In this document: positions 24,782 through 33,122 of the stretch, piece by piece
Layout of the letters: each line of letters starts with the position of its first letter
Numbering within the stretch: position 1 is the first letter of the stretch
Assembly: GCF_030027245.1 (NCBI RefSeq)
Contig: NZ_JASERT010000001.1
Span: 2,472,501-2,536,500 of the forward strand
Direction of reading: 5' to 3'
DNA: 64,000 nucleotides
Source of the DNA: Asticcacaulis sp. EMRT-3
GTDB taxonomy: Bacteria > Pseudomonadota > Alphaproteobacteria > Caulobacterales > Caulobacteraceae
Position numbers and translations under genes: made by a program
Notes under the pieces: generated by a model
Database searches by the model: none
The model's input: the letters and a program-made list of their open reading frames with translations, nothing else
Told to the model about the DNA's origin: nothing

Positions 24782-26722
24782 TCAAATGGTCATCTGCGTG
24801 CCCAGCTCGACCACGCGCCCCGGCGGGATATGGAAGAAGTCGGTCGGGTTGGTGGCGTTCTTCATCAGGAAGATGAACAGCCTGTCCTGCCACAAGGGCA
24901 GGCCGGAATTGTTCGATGGCACGACATTGCGTTTGCCGAGGAAGAAGCTGGTGGCCATGATGTCGAACTTCAGCCCCTGTTTGCGGCACAGGCCAAGGGC
25001 GCGCGGCAGGTTGGGGCTTTCCATGAAGCCGTAGCGCACGGTTACTTTTTTGAAGTCGTCATTCAGCACCTCGATGGCGATGCGTTCGTCTTCGCTGACG
25101 CGCGGCGCATGGGTCGTTACCACGCTTAATATGATGTTCTTCTCGTGCAGCACCTTGTTGTGCTTGAGATTGTGCATCAGGGCGACCGGAGCGGCGTCAG
25201 AATCGGAGGTCAGGAAGATAGCGGTGCCGGCGGCGCGGTGCGGCGGGCGCTTTTTCAACATCTCGATCAGATCGGTCAGCGATATGGCATCGCGGCGCGC
25301 TTTTTCGCTCAGCAGGCGTGTGCCGGTCGTCCAGGTGGTCATGATCAGGATCATCGCCCCGCCAAAGGCCAGAGGCAGCCAGGCACCGGTGAAGAACTTG
25401 GTCAGGTTGGAGGCCATGAAGATGGCCTCGATGGCACCCAGCGGCACCAGCAGGATCAGGGTGCGTGTACGCGACCAGCCCCATGTCTTGCGGATCACCA
25501 CCCAGGCCATGACGGTGGAAATAAACATGGTGCCGGTGACCGCGATGCCATAGGCCGAGGTCAGGGCGTCGGAGCTGCGGAAGGCGACAATCAGCATCAG
25601 CACGCCGATCATCAGCAAGGTATTGACCTGCGGCACAAAGATCTGGCCGGCCTGGGTTTCCGAGGTGCGCCGGATGTCGATGCGCGGCAGAAGGCCGAGC
25701 TGCACGGCCTGCTGGGTCATCGAATAGGCACCTGAAATCACCGCCTGCGAGGCGATCACGGTCGCCATAGCGGCCAGAACCAGCATCGGCCAGTACATCA
25801 GATCGGGGATCATGCGCCAGAACGGATTGCCCATCGCGCTGGGGTCGATCAGGCACAGGGCGCCCTGACCGAGATAGTTGAGCATCAGGGCCGGAAAGAC
25901 AACGGCCAGCCAGGCCGCGCCGATCGGGTTGCGGCCGAAATGGCCCATATCGGCATAAAGCGCCTCGGCTCCGGTCACCACCAGAAACACCGAGCCCAGG
26001 ATAATGAAGCCGGTAAAACCGTTGGAAATCAGGAAACTGACGCCATAGACGGGATTGAGCGCCAGCAGCACGTCGGGGCGTTCGACGATATAGCGTATGC
26101 CGATGCCGCCGATGACGAGGAACCAGATCAGGGTGATGGGCCCGAAGAAGCGCGACACTTTTTCGGTGCCCTTGGACTGGACAAGGAACAAAACGACCAG
26201 AATGACGATGGAAACCGGCACGACCAGATGATCGAGGCTGTGGCCGACATTGGGCGCGTCCTTGAAGCCTTCGATGGCCGACATGACCGACAAGGCCGGG
26301 GTGATCAGGCTGTCGCCGTAGAAGAGCGCCGCGCCGCAGATGCCGAGGAAAAAGATCATGGGCGAGTAACGGCCCAGCGCATTTTGCGCCAGCGCCATCA
26401 GGGCCAGGGTGCCGCCTTCGCCCTTATTGTCGGCGCGCATCAGGAAGATGACGTATTTGATGGTCACCAATAGCAGCAAGGCCCAGAAGATCAGCGAGAT
26501 CACCCCGAAAATGGCCAGATGATTGCCAACATCGCCGCGCGTGTGGCGCAGGGCCTCGCGCATGGCATAGAGCGGCGAGGTGCCGATGTCGCCGAACACC
26601 ACGCCGAGCGCGCCCATCGTCAGCAGCCAGAAGCTGTCGCGGCCATGACCGTGGGCAGCAGGGGCGGCGGGTGCCTGCGACGTTTCGGCGGTGACTATTG
26701 CGCTTTGTGAAGACGTGTCCAT
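24782..26722 (-). CDS. kup: KUP/Trk-H-type potassium uptake protein
   Basis: Kup is a constitutive low-to-moderate-affinity K+ (H+ symport) transporter of the inner membrane. The 646-residue protein has about 12 membrane segments, starting with GALGVVFGDIGTSPLYAMREAL, a family signature, then GDSLITPALSVMSAIEG. The C-terminal soluble part (about 450-646) ends PTDFFHIPPGRVVELGTQMTI. The ATG at 26722 is chosen because GAGG lies 6 bases upstream. It begins 8 bp after the KdpC-like stop, so it is the third gene of an operon with degenerate Kdp subunits, an unusual setting. Confidence 0.94.
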   Translation of the reverse strand: MDTSSQSAIVTAETSQAPAAPAAHGHGRDSFWLLTMGALGVVFGDIGTSPLYAMREALRHTRGDVGNHLAIFGVISLIFWALLLLVTIKYVIFLMRADNKGEGGTLALMALAQNALGRYSPMIFFLGICGAALFYGDSLITPALSVMSAIEGFKDAPNVGHSLDHLVVPVSIVILVVLFLVQSKGTEKVSRFFGPITLIWFLVIGGIGIRYIVERPDVLLALNPVYGVSFLISNGFTGFIILGSVFLVVTGAEALYADMGHFGRNPIGAAWLAVVFPALMLNYLGQGALCLIDPSAMGNPFWRMIPDLMYWPMLVLAAMATVIASQAVISGAYSMTQQAVQLGLLPRIDIRRTSETQAGQIFVPQVNTLLMIGVLMLIVAFRSSDALTSAYGIAVTGTMFISTVMAWVVIRKTWGWSRTRTLILLVPLGAIEAIFMASNLTKFFTGAWLPLAFGGAMILIMTTWTTGTRLLSEKARRDAISLTDLIEMLKKRPPHRAAGTAIFLTSDSDAAPVALMHNLKHNKVLHEKNIILSVVTTHAPRVSEDERIAIEVLNDDFKKVTVRYGFMESPNLPRALGLCRKQGLKFDIMATSFFLGKRNVVPSNNSGLPLWQDRLFIFLMKNATNPTDFFHIPPGRVVELGTQMTI

Positions 26723-26730
26723 AAGGAACC

Positions 26731-27267
26731 TCATGCCAGCCTGTGGTCGAGACGCAGATTGACGATCAGAAGATTGACCGACGGTACGCCACGAAGGCTG
26801 AAGGTGGGATTAAAGGTGGAGGCCCGGATGGCCGCTTCGATGACGCTGAGCGGAACGCCTCTGGCGCGGGCGATGCGCGGTGCCTGAAAGTCGGCGGCGG
26901 CGCGGCTGATGACGGGATCGAGACGGCTCGGGGTGAAGCGGGCCAGTTCAGCGGGTACGCCGGGGCCAAGCCGGGTTTGCCATGATTGCAGTTCGCGGCG
27001 GCAGGCTTCGCTGGCATTACCGGCGCAGGCCGGATCGTAAAGCGGGCCCCAGATATAGGCGGGATCGCCCTGATGCCGGGTGGTGAAGACCGAGGCCAGC
27101 GGCGTGCCGTGAGTGGCAGGCACGGTCAGATCGCGCATCTGCTGGTCAAAACCATTGCGCACCGCCGCCTGCTCAAGCGCGGGCAGAAGGACGCCGCCCA
27201 GCAGCAGCCCGCCGATCAGCAGGGCCAGAGGCGCACGCACCGGCGTAAAAAGGGCCGGATACCTCAT
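26731..27267 (-). CDS. KdpC-like protein (divergent paralogue)
   Basis: A 178-residue protein with one N-terminal membrane segment (LALLIGGLLLGGVLLPAL) and the KdpC C-terminal core: SRLDPVISRAAADFQAPRIARARGVP and PSVNLLIVNLRLDHRLA. It matches the true KdpC at 32535-33122 in those regions but lacks the GSNFGVNNP motif and has a rewritten middle with CAGNASEAC. The true kdpC is complete elsewhere, so this is an extra copy. Its start overlaps the KdpA-like stop (ATGA), and kup follows at once. A regulatory or accessory role is inferred. Confidence 0.85.
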   Translation of the reverse strand: MRYPALFTPVRAPLALLIGGLLLGGVLLPALEQAAVRNGFDQQMRDLTVPATHGTPLASVFTTRHQGDPAYIWGPLYDPACAGNASEACRRELQSWQTRLGPGVPAELARFTPSRLDPVISRAAADFQAPRIARARGVPLSVIEAAIRASTFNPTFSLRGVPSVNLLIVNLRLDHRLA

Positions 27268-28289
27268 GACGAAGCTCCGGACGCCAGAACGCGCCGCACG
27301 CCGGGCGAGGCAGCCAGGGCCAGGGCCGGAATGGCCAGCCAGAAGTGGATGAAGAGTTGCGCCAGCGCCGCCAGCCAGGGCAGGGCGAGGAAGACCGGCA
27401 TCTGGGGCATAGCCGCCTGCTGCGCCGCCAGTGTGAGCGCGAGGCTGCCGGCGCAGATCAGAAAGCCGAAGACGCGCTTTCGGCTTATATGGGCGTACAG
27501 CCCAAAAAGACTAGCCGGGGCGATCAGGTTGACAAAACCGATCACGGCGTCGCCGCGCGCCGCATGTAAGATTTGGGCTGTCGCCAGATCGACACCCGGA
27601 TTTCCGCTGCCTTGCCAGCCATCGAGGCAGGCGGCGACGCCACTTGTCGCCGTCAGCCCCAGATGCAGGCAGGCCAGAGGCGTCAGGATGCAGATGAGCG
27701 CCCGGATCAGATCGCTCCAGTAATTGCCAACCTCGCCATTGGGGCTGCACAGGGCGCGGATCGTGACGGCGCACAGGGCCAGGGTGGCGGCGGATCCGAC
27801 AAAGGCGGCGCCGCGTGACAGGTCGCCTGAAAGGAGGTCGCCTGAAAGCAGGCCGCCAGAGAGGAGGCCGGACGGATCGCCTGCCACGGCCCGCGCTGCC
27901 AGGGCGAAGGCGTTGGCCGCGTCATGGCCGTCCGCCGCCAGAGCGGCATAGACGAGGACGAACAGCAGGCAGGAAAAGCTGAGGGCCGCCAGCGCGGCCT
28001 GGCTCCAGCTCATCCGGGTCTGGGCCTGCGGGCCCACGAGTCGCTGCAACAGACGCACGGGCATATCGAGAACTGGACTGAGCAGGGTTTCCCGGCCGGT
28101 AAAGACCCTGGCCATATAGGCGCCCGACAACCAGGCCGCCAGCAGCGCTATGGTGAAGCTGAGCAGCCAGGCACAGGGTTGAGCGACAATCGATGTGAGA
28201 AACGCAAACGGAAACGGCGACAACATGGGCCAGAACTGGATGTTTCGGCGCACCGAAAAGGCGGACGCGCGAGCTGATCCGCGCCTCAT
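27264..28289 (-). CDS. Shortened KdpA-like membrane protein
   Basis: This 341-residue hydrophobic protein is related to KdpA (586 residues at 28657). Matching parts are AWLSGAYMARVFTGRETLLSPV versus Kdp[22 protein letters not shown], and GNYWSDLIRALICILTPLACL versus [21 protein letters not shown]. The first pore loop ([14 protein letters not shown] in KdpA) is replaced by Ala-rich sequence and LSGGLLSGDLLSGD repeats. The [15 protein letters not shown] and NNNGSAFAG pore loops are missing. It cannot be a normal K+ channel subunit, but the frame is intact. The start is uncertain (ATG 28289 or 28226). Confidence 0.75.
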   Translation of the reverse strand: MRRGSARASAFSVRRNIQFWPMLSPFPFAFLTSIVAQPCAWLLSFTIALLAAWLSGAYMARVFTGRETLLSPVLDMPVRLLQRLVGPQAQTRMSWSQAALAALSFSCLLFVLVYAALAADGHDAANAFALAARAVAGDPSGLLSGGLLSGDLLSGDLSRGAAFVGSAATLALCAVTIRALCSPNGEVGNYWSDLIRALICILTPLACLHLGLTATSGVAACLDGWQGSGNPGVDLATAQILHAARGDAVIGFVNLIAPASLFGLYAHISRKRVFGFLICAGSLALTLAAQQAAMPQMPVFLALPWLAALAQLFIHFWLAIPALALAASPGVRRVLASGASS

Positions 28290-28300
28290 AATTCAAATCG

Positions 28301-28411
28301 CGTATAGGCGGCGTATAGATATGCCGGAAGCCTGTATAATTTCTGTATAGAGGCGCGCCGTCTATACGAAACCTATATGCACCGGGTGCGCCTTTATATG
28401 CCGCCTATACC
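28301..28411. promoter_or_regulatory. Divergent kdp control region with GTATAG/CTATAC motif array
   Basis: The 163-bp gap between the KdpA-like gene and the small ORF before kdpF has seven or more variants of GTATAG or CTATAC. A perfect 11-bp inverted pair, GTATAGGCGGC (28302-28312) and GCCGCCTATAC (28400-28410), brackets the array. Single motifs appear near 28313, 28334, 28345, 28362, 28372 and 28394. KdpE operators are AT-rich repeats, so KdpE binding controlling both directions is the leading guess. Confidence 0.5.
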
Positions 28412-28452
28412 GGAATGGCGCTAGATGAGGTGGCCTCACCCGGAGGCTCGTC

Positions 28453-28548
28453 ATGCTGTTTGTCTTCCTTATTCTGGGGCTCGGTTTCTTTGCCCTGTCG
28501 GCCCTGCTGGTGCGTCTGTGCCAGCGTCTGCTGGAGGGCGGTTCATGA
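28453..28548 (+). CDS. 31-residue membrane peptide coupled to kdpF
   Basis: A 31-codon ORF: MLFVFLILGLGFFALSALLV followed by RLCQRLLEGGS. It is one transmembrane helix with a basic cytoplasmic end. GGAGG lies 6 bases before the ATG, and the stop overlaps the kdpF start (ATGA). I believe similar FFALS-LxVRxC-xRL peptides precede kdpF in other bacteria, but this is from memory and needs a search. It is probably a Kdp-associated small subunit or a translational leader. Confidence 0.6.
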   Translation: MLFVFLILGLGFFALSALLVRLCQRLLEGGS

Positions 28549-28637
28549 GCGCCCTGATTCTTGTGGGCGGCGTCATCGTCGCCGGTCTGTTCGGCTATCT
28601 GCTGGTCGCTTTGATCAAGCCCGAACTCTTTCCCTGA
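28545..28637 (+). CDS. kdpF: K+-transporting ATPase small subunit KdpF
   Basis: A 30-residue hydrophobic peptide starting MSALILVGGVIVAGL and ending ALIKPELFP; the K-P-E-x-F end is typical of KdpF, which stabilises the KdpABC complex in the inner membrane. Start overlaps the preceding small ORF, and kdpA begins 19 bp after its stop. Confidence 0.9.
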   Translation: MSALILVGGVIVAGLFGYLLVALIKPELFP

Positions 28638-28656
28638 TCTGACACAAGAGGCCGTC

Positions 28657-30417
28657 ATGTTTTCGTTCATTCCCGCCGCAGGCTGGTTGCAGCTTGCGCT
28701 CTATATGGTCGTGCTGATCGGCGCGTCGATCCCGCTCGGCCGCTTCATGGCGCGCGTGCTGAAGGGCGAGCGCACCTTCCTGTCGCCCGTTGTCGCGCCC
28801 GTCGAGCGCCTGATCTACAAAGCGTGCGGCATCGATCCTCAAGCTGACATGCGCTGGCAGGACTATGCCGCCGCCATGCTGGTCTTTTCTGTCGTCAGCT
28901 TTGTGGTTCTGTTCCTGATGCTGCTGGGCCAGGGCGTGCTGCCACTCAATCCGCAGCATCTGCCGGGCCTGTCCGCCGATCTGTCCTTCAATACGGCGGC
29001 CAGTTTCGTCACCAACACCAACTGGCAGGCCTATGGCGGCGAAACCACTATGAGCTATTTCAGCCAGATGGTGGGTTTGACCGTGCAGAACTTCGTCACC
29101 CCCGCCGTCGGGCTGGCGGTGATGGCCGCCATGATCCGCGGTCTGGCGCGTAAAGAAAGCACGGGCCTCGGCAATTTCTGGGCCGATATGGTGCGCGCCA
29201 CCCTCTATATCCTTTTGCCGATGTCGTTCGTTCTGGCGCTGATTTTGGGCGCGCAGGGCGTGGTGCAGACCTTTCATCCTTACGTTACCGCGCATGGCCT
29301 GCAAGGCGTTGATCAGGTGATCGCGCTGGGGCCGGTTGCCTCGCAAGAGGCAATCAAGATGCTGGGCACGAATGGCGGCGGCTTCTTCAACGTCAATTCG
29401 GCCCATCCGTTTGAGAACCCGAACCCTCTGACCAACTTCCTTGAGCTGTTGTCGATCCTGCTGATCCCGGCCGCCTGTTGCGAAACCTTCGGCGTCATGG
29501 TCGGCGACAAACGGCAGGGCCGCGCCATCCTGACCGCCATGACGGTGATCTTCGTGCCGCTGATGCTGATGTGCGTCATCGCCGAGCAATCGGGCAATCC
29601 GCATTTCACGGCGCTGGGTGTCGATCAGATCGCCAGCCATTTGCAGAGCGGCGGCAATATGGCCACCGCCGCGCAAAGCGGCGGCAATATGGAAGGCAAG
29701 GAGACGCGCTTCGGCATCGTCAATTCCGCCCTGTGGGCTTCGGCCACCACGGCGGCGTCGAACGGTTCTGTCAATGCCATGCACGACAGCTTCACGCCGC
29801 TGGGCGGGCTGATCCCCCTATTGTTGATGAAGTTTGGTGAAATCATCTATGGCGGCGTCGGTTGCGGGCTTTACGGCATGTTGATCTTCGTTCTGCTCAG
29901 CGTCTTCATCGCCGGTCTGATGGTGGGGCGCACGCCGGAATATCTCGGCAAGAAGATCCAGAGCTTCGAGATCAAGATGGCCTCGCTGGTCATGCTGATC
30001 CCCGGCATACTGGTGCTGGTGGCCACTGCCATCGCCGTGATGACGAAGGCCGGGCAGGCGGGCATTTTCAATCCCGGCGCGCAGGGGTTCTCGGAAATCC
30101 TCTACGCCGTCACCTCGGCCAGCAATAATAACGGCTCGGCTTTTGCGGGCCTCAGCGCCAATACGCCGTTTTACAATACGCTGCTTGGCATCTGTATGCT
30201 GGTCTCGCGCTTCTGGGTGATCGTGCCGGTACTGGCCATCGCCGGATCGCTGGCGGCCAAGAAGCGCGTGCCGGAATCGGCGGGTACGCTGCCGACCCAT
30301 ACGCCTCTGTTCGTGGCCGTCGTGGTCGGGGTAATCCTGCTGATCGGCGTCCTGACCTATGCCCCGACGCTTGCGCTCGGCCCCGTGGTCGAACATTTCC
30401 ATATGATTGAGGGATAG
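28657..30417 (+). CDS. kdpA: K+-transporting ATPase potassium-binding subunit KdpA
   Basis: KdpA is the channel-like subunit of the high-affinity K+ pump. The 586-residue protein has ten membrane segments and all four pore loops: [50 protein letters not shown] and [12 protein letters not shown]. Length is normal. It is followed at 5 bp by kdpB. Compare the shortened relative at 27264, which lacks these loops. Confidence 0.97.
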   Translation: MFSFIPAAGWLQLALYMVVLIGASIPLGRFMARVLKGERTFLSPVVAPVERLIYKACGIDPQADMRWQDYAAAMLVFSVVSFVVLFLMLLGQGVLPLNPQHLPGLSADLSFNTAASFVTNTNWQAYGGETTMSYFSQMVGLTVQNFVTPAVGLAVMAAMIRGLARKESTGLGNFWADMVRATLYILLPMSFVLALILGAQGVVQTFHPYVTAHGLQGVDQVIALGPVASQEAIKMLGTNGGGFFNVNSAHPFENPNPLTNFLELLSILLIPAACCETFGVMVGDKRQGRAILTAMTVIFVPLMLMCVIAEQSGNPHFTALGVDQIASHLQSGGNMATAAQSGGNMEGKETRFGIVNSALWASATTAASNGSVNAMHDSFTPLGGLIPLLLMKFGEIIYGGVGCGLYGMLIFVLLSVFIAGLMVGRTPEYLGKKIQSFEIKMASLVMLIPGILVLVATAIAVMTKAGQAGIFNPGAQGFSEILYAVTSASNNNGSAFAGLSANTPFYNTLLGICMLVSRFWVIVPVLAIAGSLAAKKRVPESAGTLPTHTPLFVAVVVGVILLIGVLTYAPTLALGPVVEHFHMIEG

Positions 30418-30421
30418 GACA

Positions 30422-32521
30422 ATGACATCCCAGTTCAAAAAGAGCGGCCTCTTTGAGGGTGCCGACATCGGCTCGGTGCTGAAACAGACCGTGCTGCGCC
30501 TCAACCCCGTCTATCAGTTGCGCAACCCGGTCATGTTCCTGGTGTTCGCAGGTTCGGTCGTCACGACGCTGATCTTCGTCGCCATGCTGGTCATGCCTCA
30601 TGCGCCGAGCGTCAGGGCGCTGGCGGGTGGGCAGGGCGCGGTCTTCGTCGGCCTCGTCGCCTTCTGGCTGTGGTTCACGCTTTTGTTCGCTAATTTCGCC
30701 GAGGCCATCGCCGAGGGCAAGGGCAAGGCGCAGGCCGATTCGCTCAAGAAAGCCCGCCGCGATGTCAGCGCCAAAAAGCTGGCCAAAAGCGCCGACCGCA
30801 AGAAGTTCCAGACCGTGCCCGCCAATGGCTTACGCAAGGGCGATCTGGTGGTGATCGAAGCGGGCGATTTTGTCCCCACCGACGGTCAGGTGATCGAGGG
30901 CATCGCTTCGGTCGATGAAAGCGCCGTCACGGGCGAGTCCGCGCCGGTGATCCGCGAATCGGGCGGCGACCGCGACGCGGTGACCGGCGGTACGCGCGTC
31001 TTGTCCGACTGGCTGGTGGTGCGCGTCACCTCCGATCCGGGCGAAAGTTTCCTCGACCGTATGATCGGTCTGGTCGAAAGCGCCAAGCGCCAGAAGACGC
31101 CCAATGAAATCGCCCTGTCGATCCTGCTGGCGGCCCTGACCATCATCTTCCTGCTGGTGTGCGTAACCCTGCTGCCCTATTCGTGGTTCAGCGTGGCGCA
31201 TACGGGTGCCGGAACCGTCATCTCGGTGACGGTGCTGATCGCCCTGCTGGTCTGCCTGATCCCCACCACCATCGGCGGCCTTTTGTCAGCCATCGGCATT
31301 TCCGGGATGCAGCGCCTGATCCGCGCCAATGTCATCGCCACCTCCGGGCGCGCGGTCGAGGCGGCGGGCGATGTCAATGTGCTGCTGCTTGACAAGACCG
31401 GCACCATCACCTTCGGCAATCGTCAGGCGGTGGAGTTCCTGCCTGCGCCCGGCGTCTCCGAGCAACAACTGGCCGAGGCGGCAGAGCTGTCGTCTCTGGC
31501 CGACGAGACGCCGGAAGGCCGCTCCATCGTCGTGCTGGCGCGGCAGAGGTTCAGCCTGCCTGAGCGGCGGGCGAGCGACATCGACGCCGACTTCATCCCG
31601 TTCAGCGCCGAACAGCGCGTATCGGGCGTGGTGGTGGCCGACCGCCACATCATGAAGGGCGCGGGCGACGCCATCGCCAGACTGATCGCGCTCAAGGGCG
31701 GCGCTATCCCCGCCGAGGTCAATGGCGATATTGAGCGCATCGCGCGTTCCGGCGGCACGCCGCTGCTGGTATCGGAAAACAGCCTCGCGCTCGGCGTTGT
31801 CTATCTGAAGGACATCGTCAAGCCGGACATCAAGGCGCGTCTGGCCGAGCTGCGCCGCATGGGCATCAAGAGCATCATGATCACCGGCGACAACCCGCTG
31901 ACCGCCGCCGCCATCGCCTCCGAAGCCGGGGTGGACGATTTCCTGGCTCAGGCGACGCCGGAGACGAAGCTTGCCTATATCCGCAAGATGCAGGAAGGCG
32001 GTGAACTGGTGGCGATGGTCGGCGACGGCACGAACGACGCGCCCGCTTTGGCGCAGTCGGACGTGGCCGTGGCGATGAATTCCGGCACCCAGGCCGCCAA
32101 GGAGGCGGGCAATATGGTCGATCTCGATTCCGATCCGACCAAGCTGATCGAGATTGTCGAGATCGGCAAACAGCTCCTGATGACGCGCGGTGCCCTGACC
32201 ACCTTCTCGATCGCCAATGATCTGGCCAAGTATTTCGCTATTATTCCGGCGGCCTTCGCCGCGACCTATCCGGCACTTGGCGCGCTGAACCTGATGGGCC
32301 TGACCAGTCCGCAAAGCGCCATCCTGTCGGCGGTCATCTTCAATGCCCTGATCATCATCGCCCTCATCCCGCTGGCGCTGAAGGGCGTCAAATACCGCCC
32401 GGCCTCCGCCGCCAGCCTGTTGTCGCGCAATATGCTGATCTATGGGCTGGGCGGGCTTGTCGCGCCCTTTATCGGCATCAAGCTGATCGATATGGCGGTC
32501 ACCGCCATCGGTCTGGCGTAA
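30422..32521 (+). CDS. kdpB: K+-transporting P-type ATPase subunit KdpB
   Basis: KdpB is the ATP-hydrolysing P-type ATPase subunit. The 699-residue protein has the phosphorylation motif DKTGTIT (Asp324), TGES in the actuator domain ([11 protein letters not shown]), the [12 protein letters not shown] hinge and seven membrane segments. The ATG at 30422 gives the family N-terminus; an in-frame ATG at 30407 overlaps kdpA and is less likely. Spacing is 4 bp after kdpA. Confidence 0.97.
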   Translation: MTSQFKKSGLFEGADIGSVLKQTVLRLNPVYQLRNPVMFLVFAGSVVTTLIFVAMLVMPHAPSVRALAGGQGAVFVGLVAFWLWFTLLFANFAEAIAEGKGKAQADSLKKARRDVSAKKLAKSADRKKFQTVPANGLRKGDLVVIEAGDFVPTDGQVIEGIASVDESAVTGESAPVIRESGGDRDAVTGGTRVLSDWLVVRVTSDPGESFLDRMIGLVESAKRQKTPNEIALSILLAALTIIFLLVCVTLLPYSWFSVAHTGAGTVISVTVLIALLVCLIPTTIGGLLSAIGISGMQRLIRANVIATSGRAVEAAGDVNVLLLDKTGTITFGNRQAVEFLPAPGVSEQQLAEAAELSSLADETPEGRSIVVLARQRFSLPERRASDIDADFIPFSAEQRVSGVVVADRHIMKGAGDAIARLIALKGGAIPAEVNGDIERIARSGGTPLLVSENSLALGVVYLKDIVKPDIKARLAELRRMGIKSIMITGDNPLTAAAIASEAGVDDFLAQATPETKLAYIRKMQEGGELVAMVGDGTNDAPALAQSDVAVAMNSGTQAAKEAGNMVDLDSDPTKLIEIVEIGKQLLMTRGALTTFSIANDLAKYFAIIPAAFAATYPALGALNLMGLTSPQSAILSAVIFNALIIIALIPLALKGVKYRPASAASLLSRNMLIYGLGGLVAPFIGIKLIDMAVTAIGLA

Positions 32522-32534
32522 AAGGAATCGCATC

Positions 32535-33122
32535 ATGAACGCCTATCTTTCCGCTTTACGTCCCGCCATCGTCTCCACAGCCCTGCTCACCGTCCTTTTG
32601 GGCGGTGTCTATCCGGCGGTCACCACGGCGGTTCTGCACTTGAGCTTTCACAAGCAGGCCGAGGGCAGCCTGATCCGCAGCCCGGCGGGCCGGATCGTCG
32701 GTTCAGAACGGATTGGTCAGAACTTCGACCAGCCGCGCTATCTGTGGGGCCGTCTGTCGGCGACCGGGCCCACGCCCTATAATGCCGGAGCCTCGTCCGG
32801 TTCGAATTTCGGTGTCAATAATCCGGCCCTGCTGGCGGCGGCGGAAGCGCGCATCAAGGCGCTGAAGGCTGGCGATCCGGGTAATAAGGCATTGATTCCC
32901 GTCGATCTGGTCACGGCGTCCGGCTCCGGCCTCGACCCGGAGATCAGCCCCGCCGCCGCCCAATATCAGGTCGGGCGCATCGCCAAAGCGCGCGCCATCA
33001 GCCCCGATGTGGTGCGCGCCGCCATCGCAAAATCGACCAAGGGGCGCACCTTCGGGATTCTGGGCGAACCGCGCGTCAATGTGCTAGAGGTCAATTTAAG
33101 ACTGGATGGCCTTTTGACGTGA
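32535..33122 (+). CDS. kdpC: K+-transporting ATPase subunit KdpC
   Basis: KdpC is the periplasm-facing chaperone-like subunit. The 195-residue protein has one N-terminal helix, the GSNFGVNNP motif, SGSGLDPEISPAAAQYQVGRIAKARAI and the C-terminal RVNVLEVNLRLD. It follows kdpB by 13 bp, and its stop overlaps the kdpD GTG start, so the pump and its sensor are translationally linked. Confidence 0.96.
   Translation: MNAYLSALRPAIVSTALLTVLLGGVYPAVTTAVLHLSFHKQAEGSLIRSPAGRIVGSERIGQNFDQPRYLWGRLSATGPTPYNAGASSGSNFGVNNPALLAAAEARIKALKAGDPGNKALIPVDLVTASGSGLDPEISPAAAQYQVGRIAKARAISPDVVRAAIAKSTKGRTFGILGEPRVNVLEVNLRLDGLLT

Noticed and set aside
31286..32536. A 416-residue open frame antisense to kdpB
   Set aside because: Composition is of the shadow type, and kdpB is certain.
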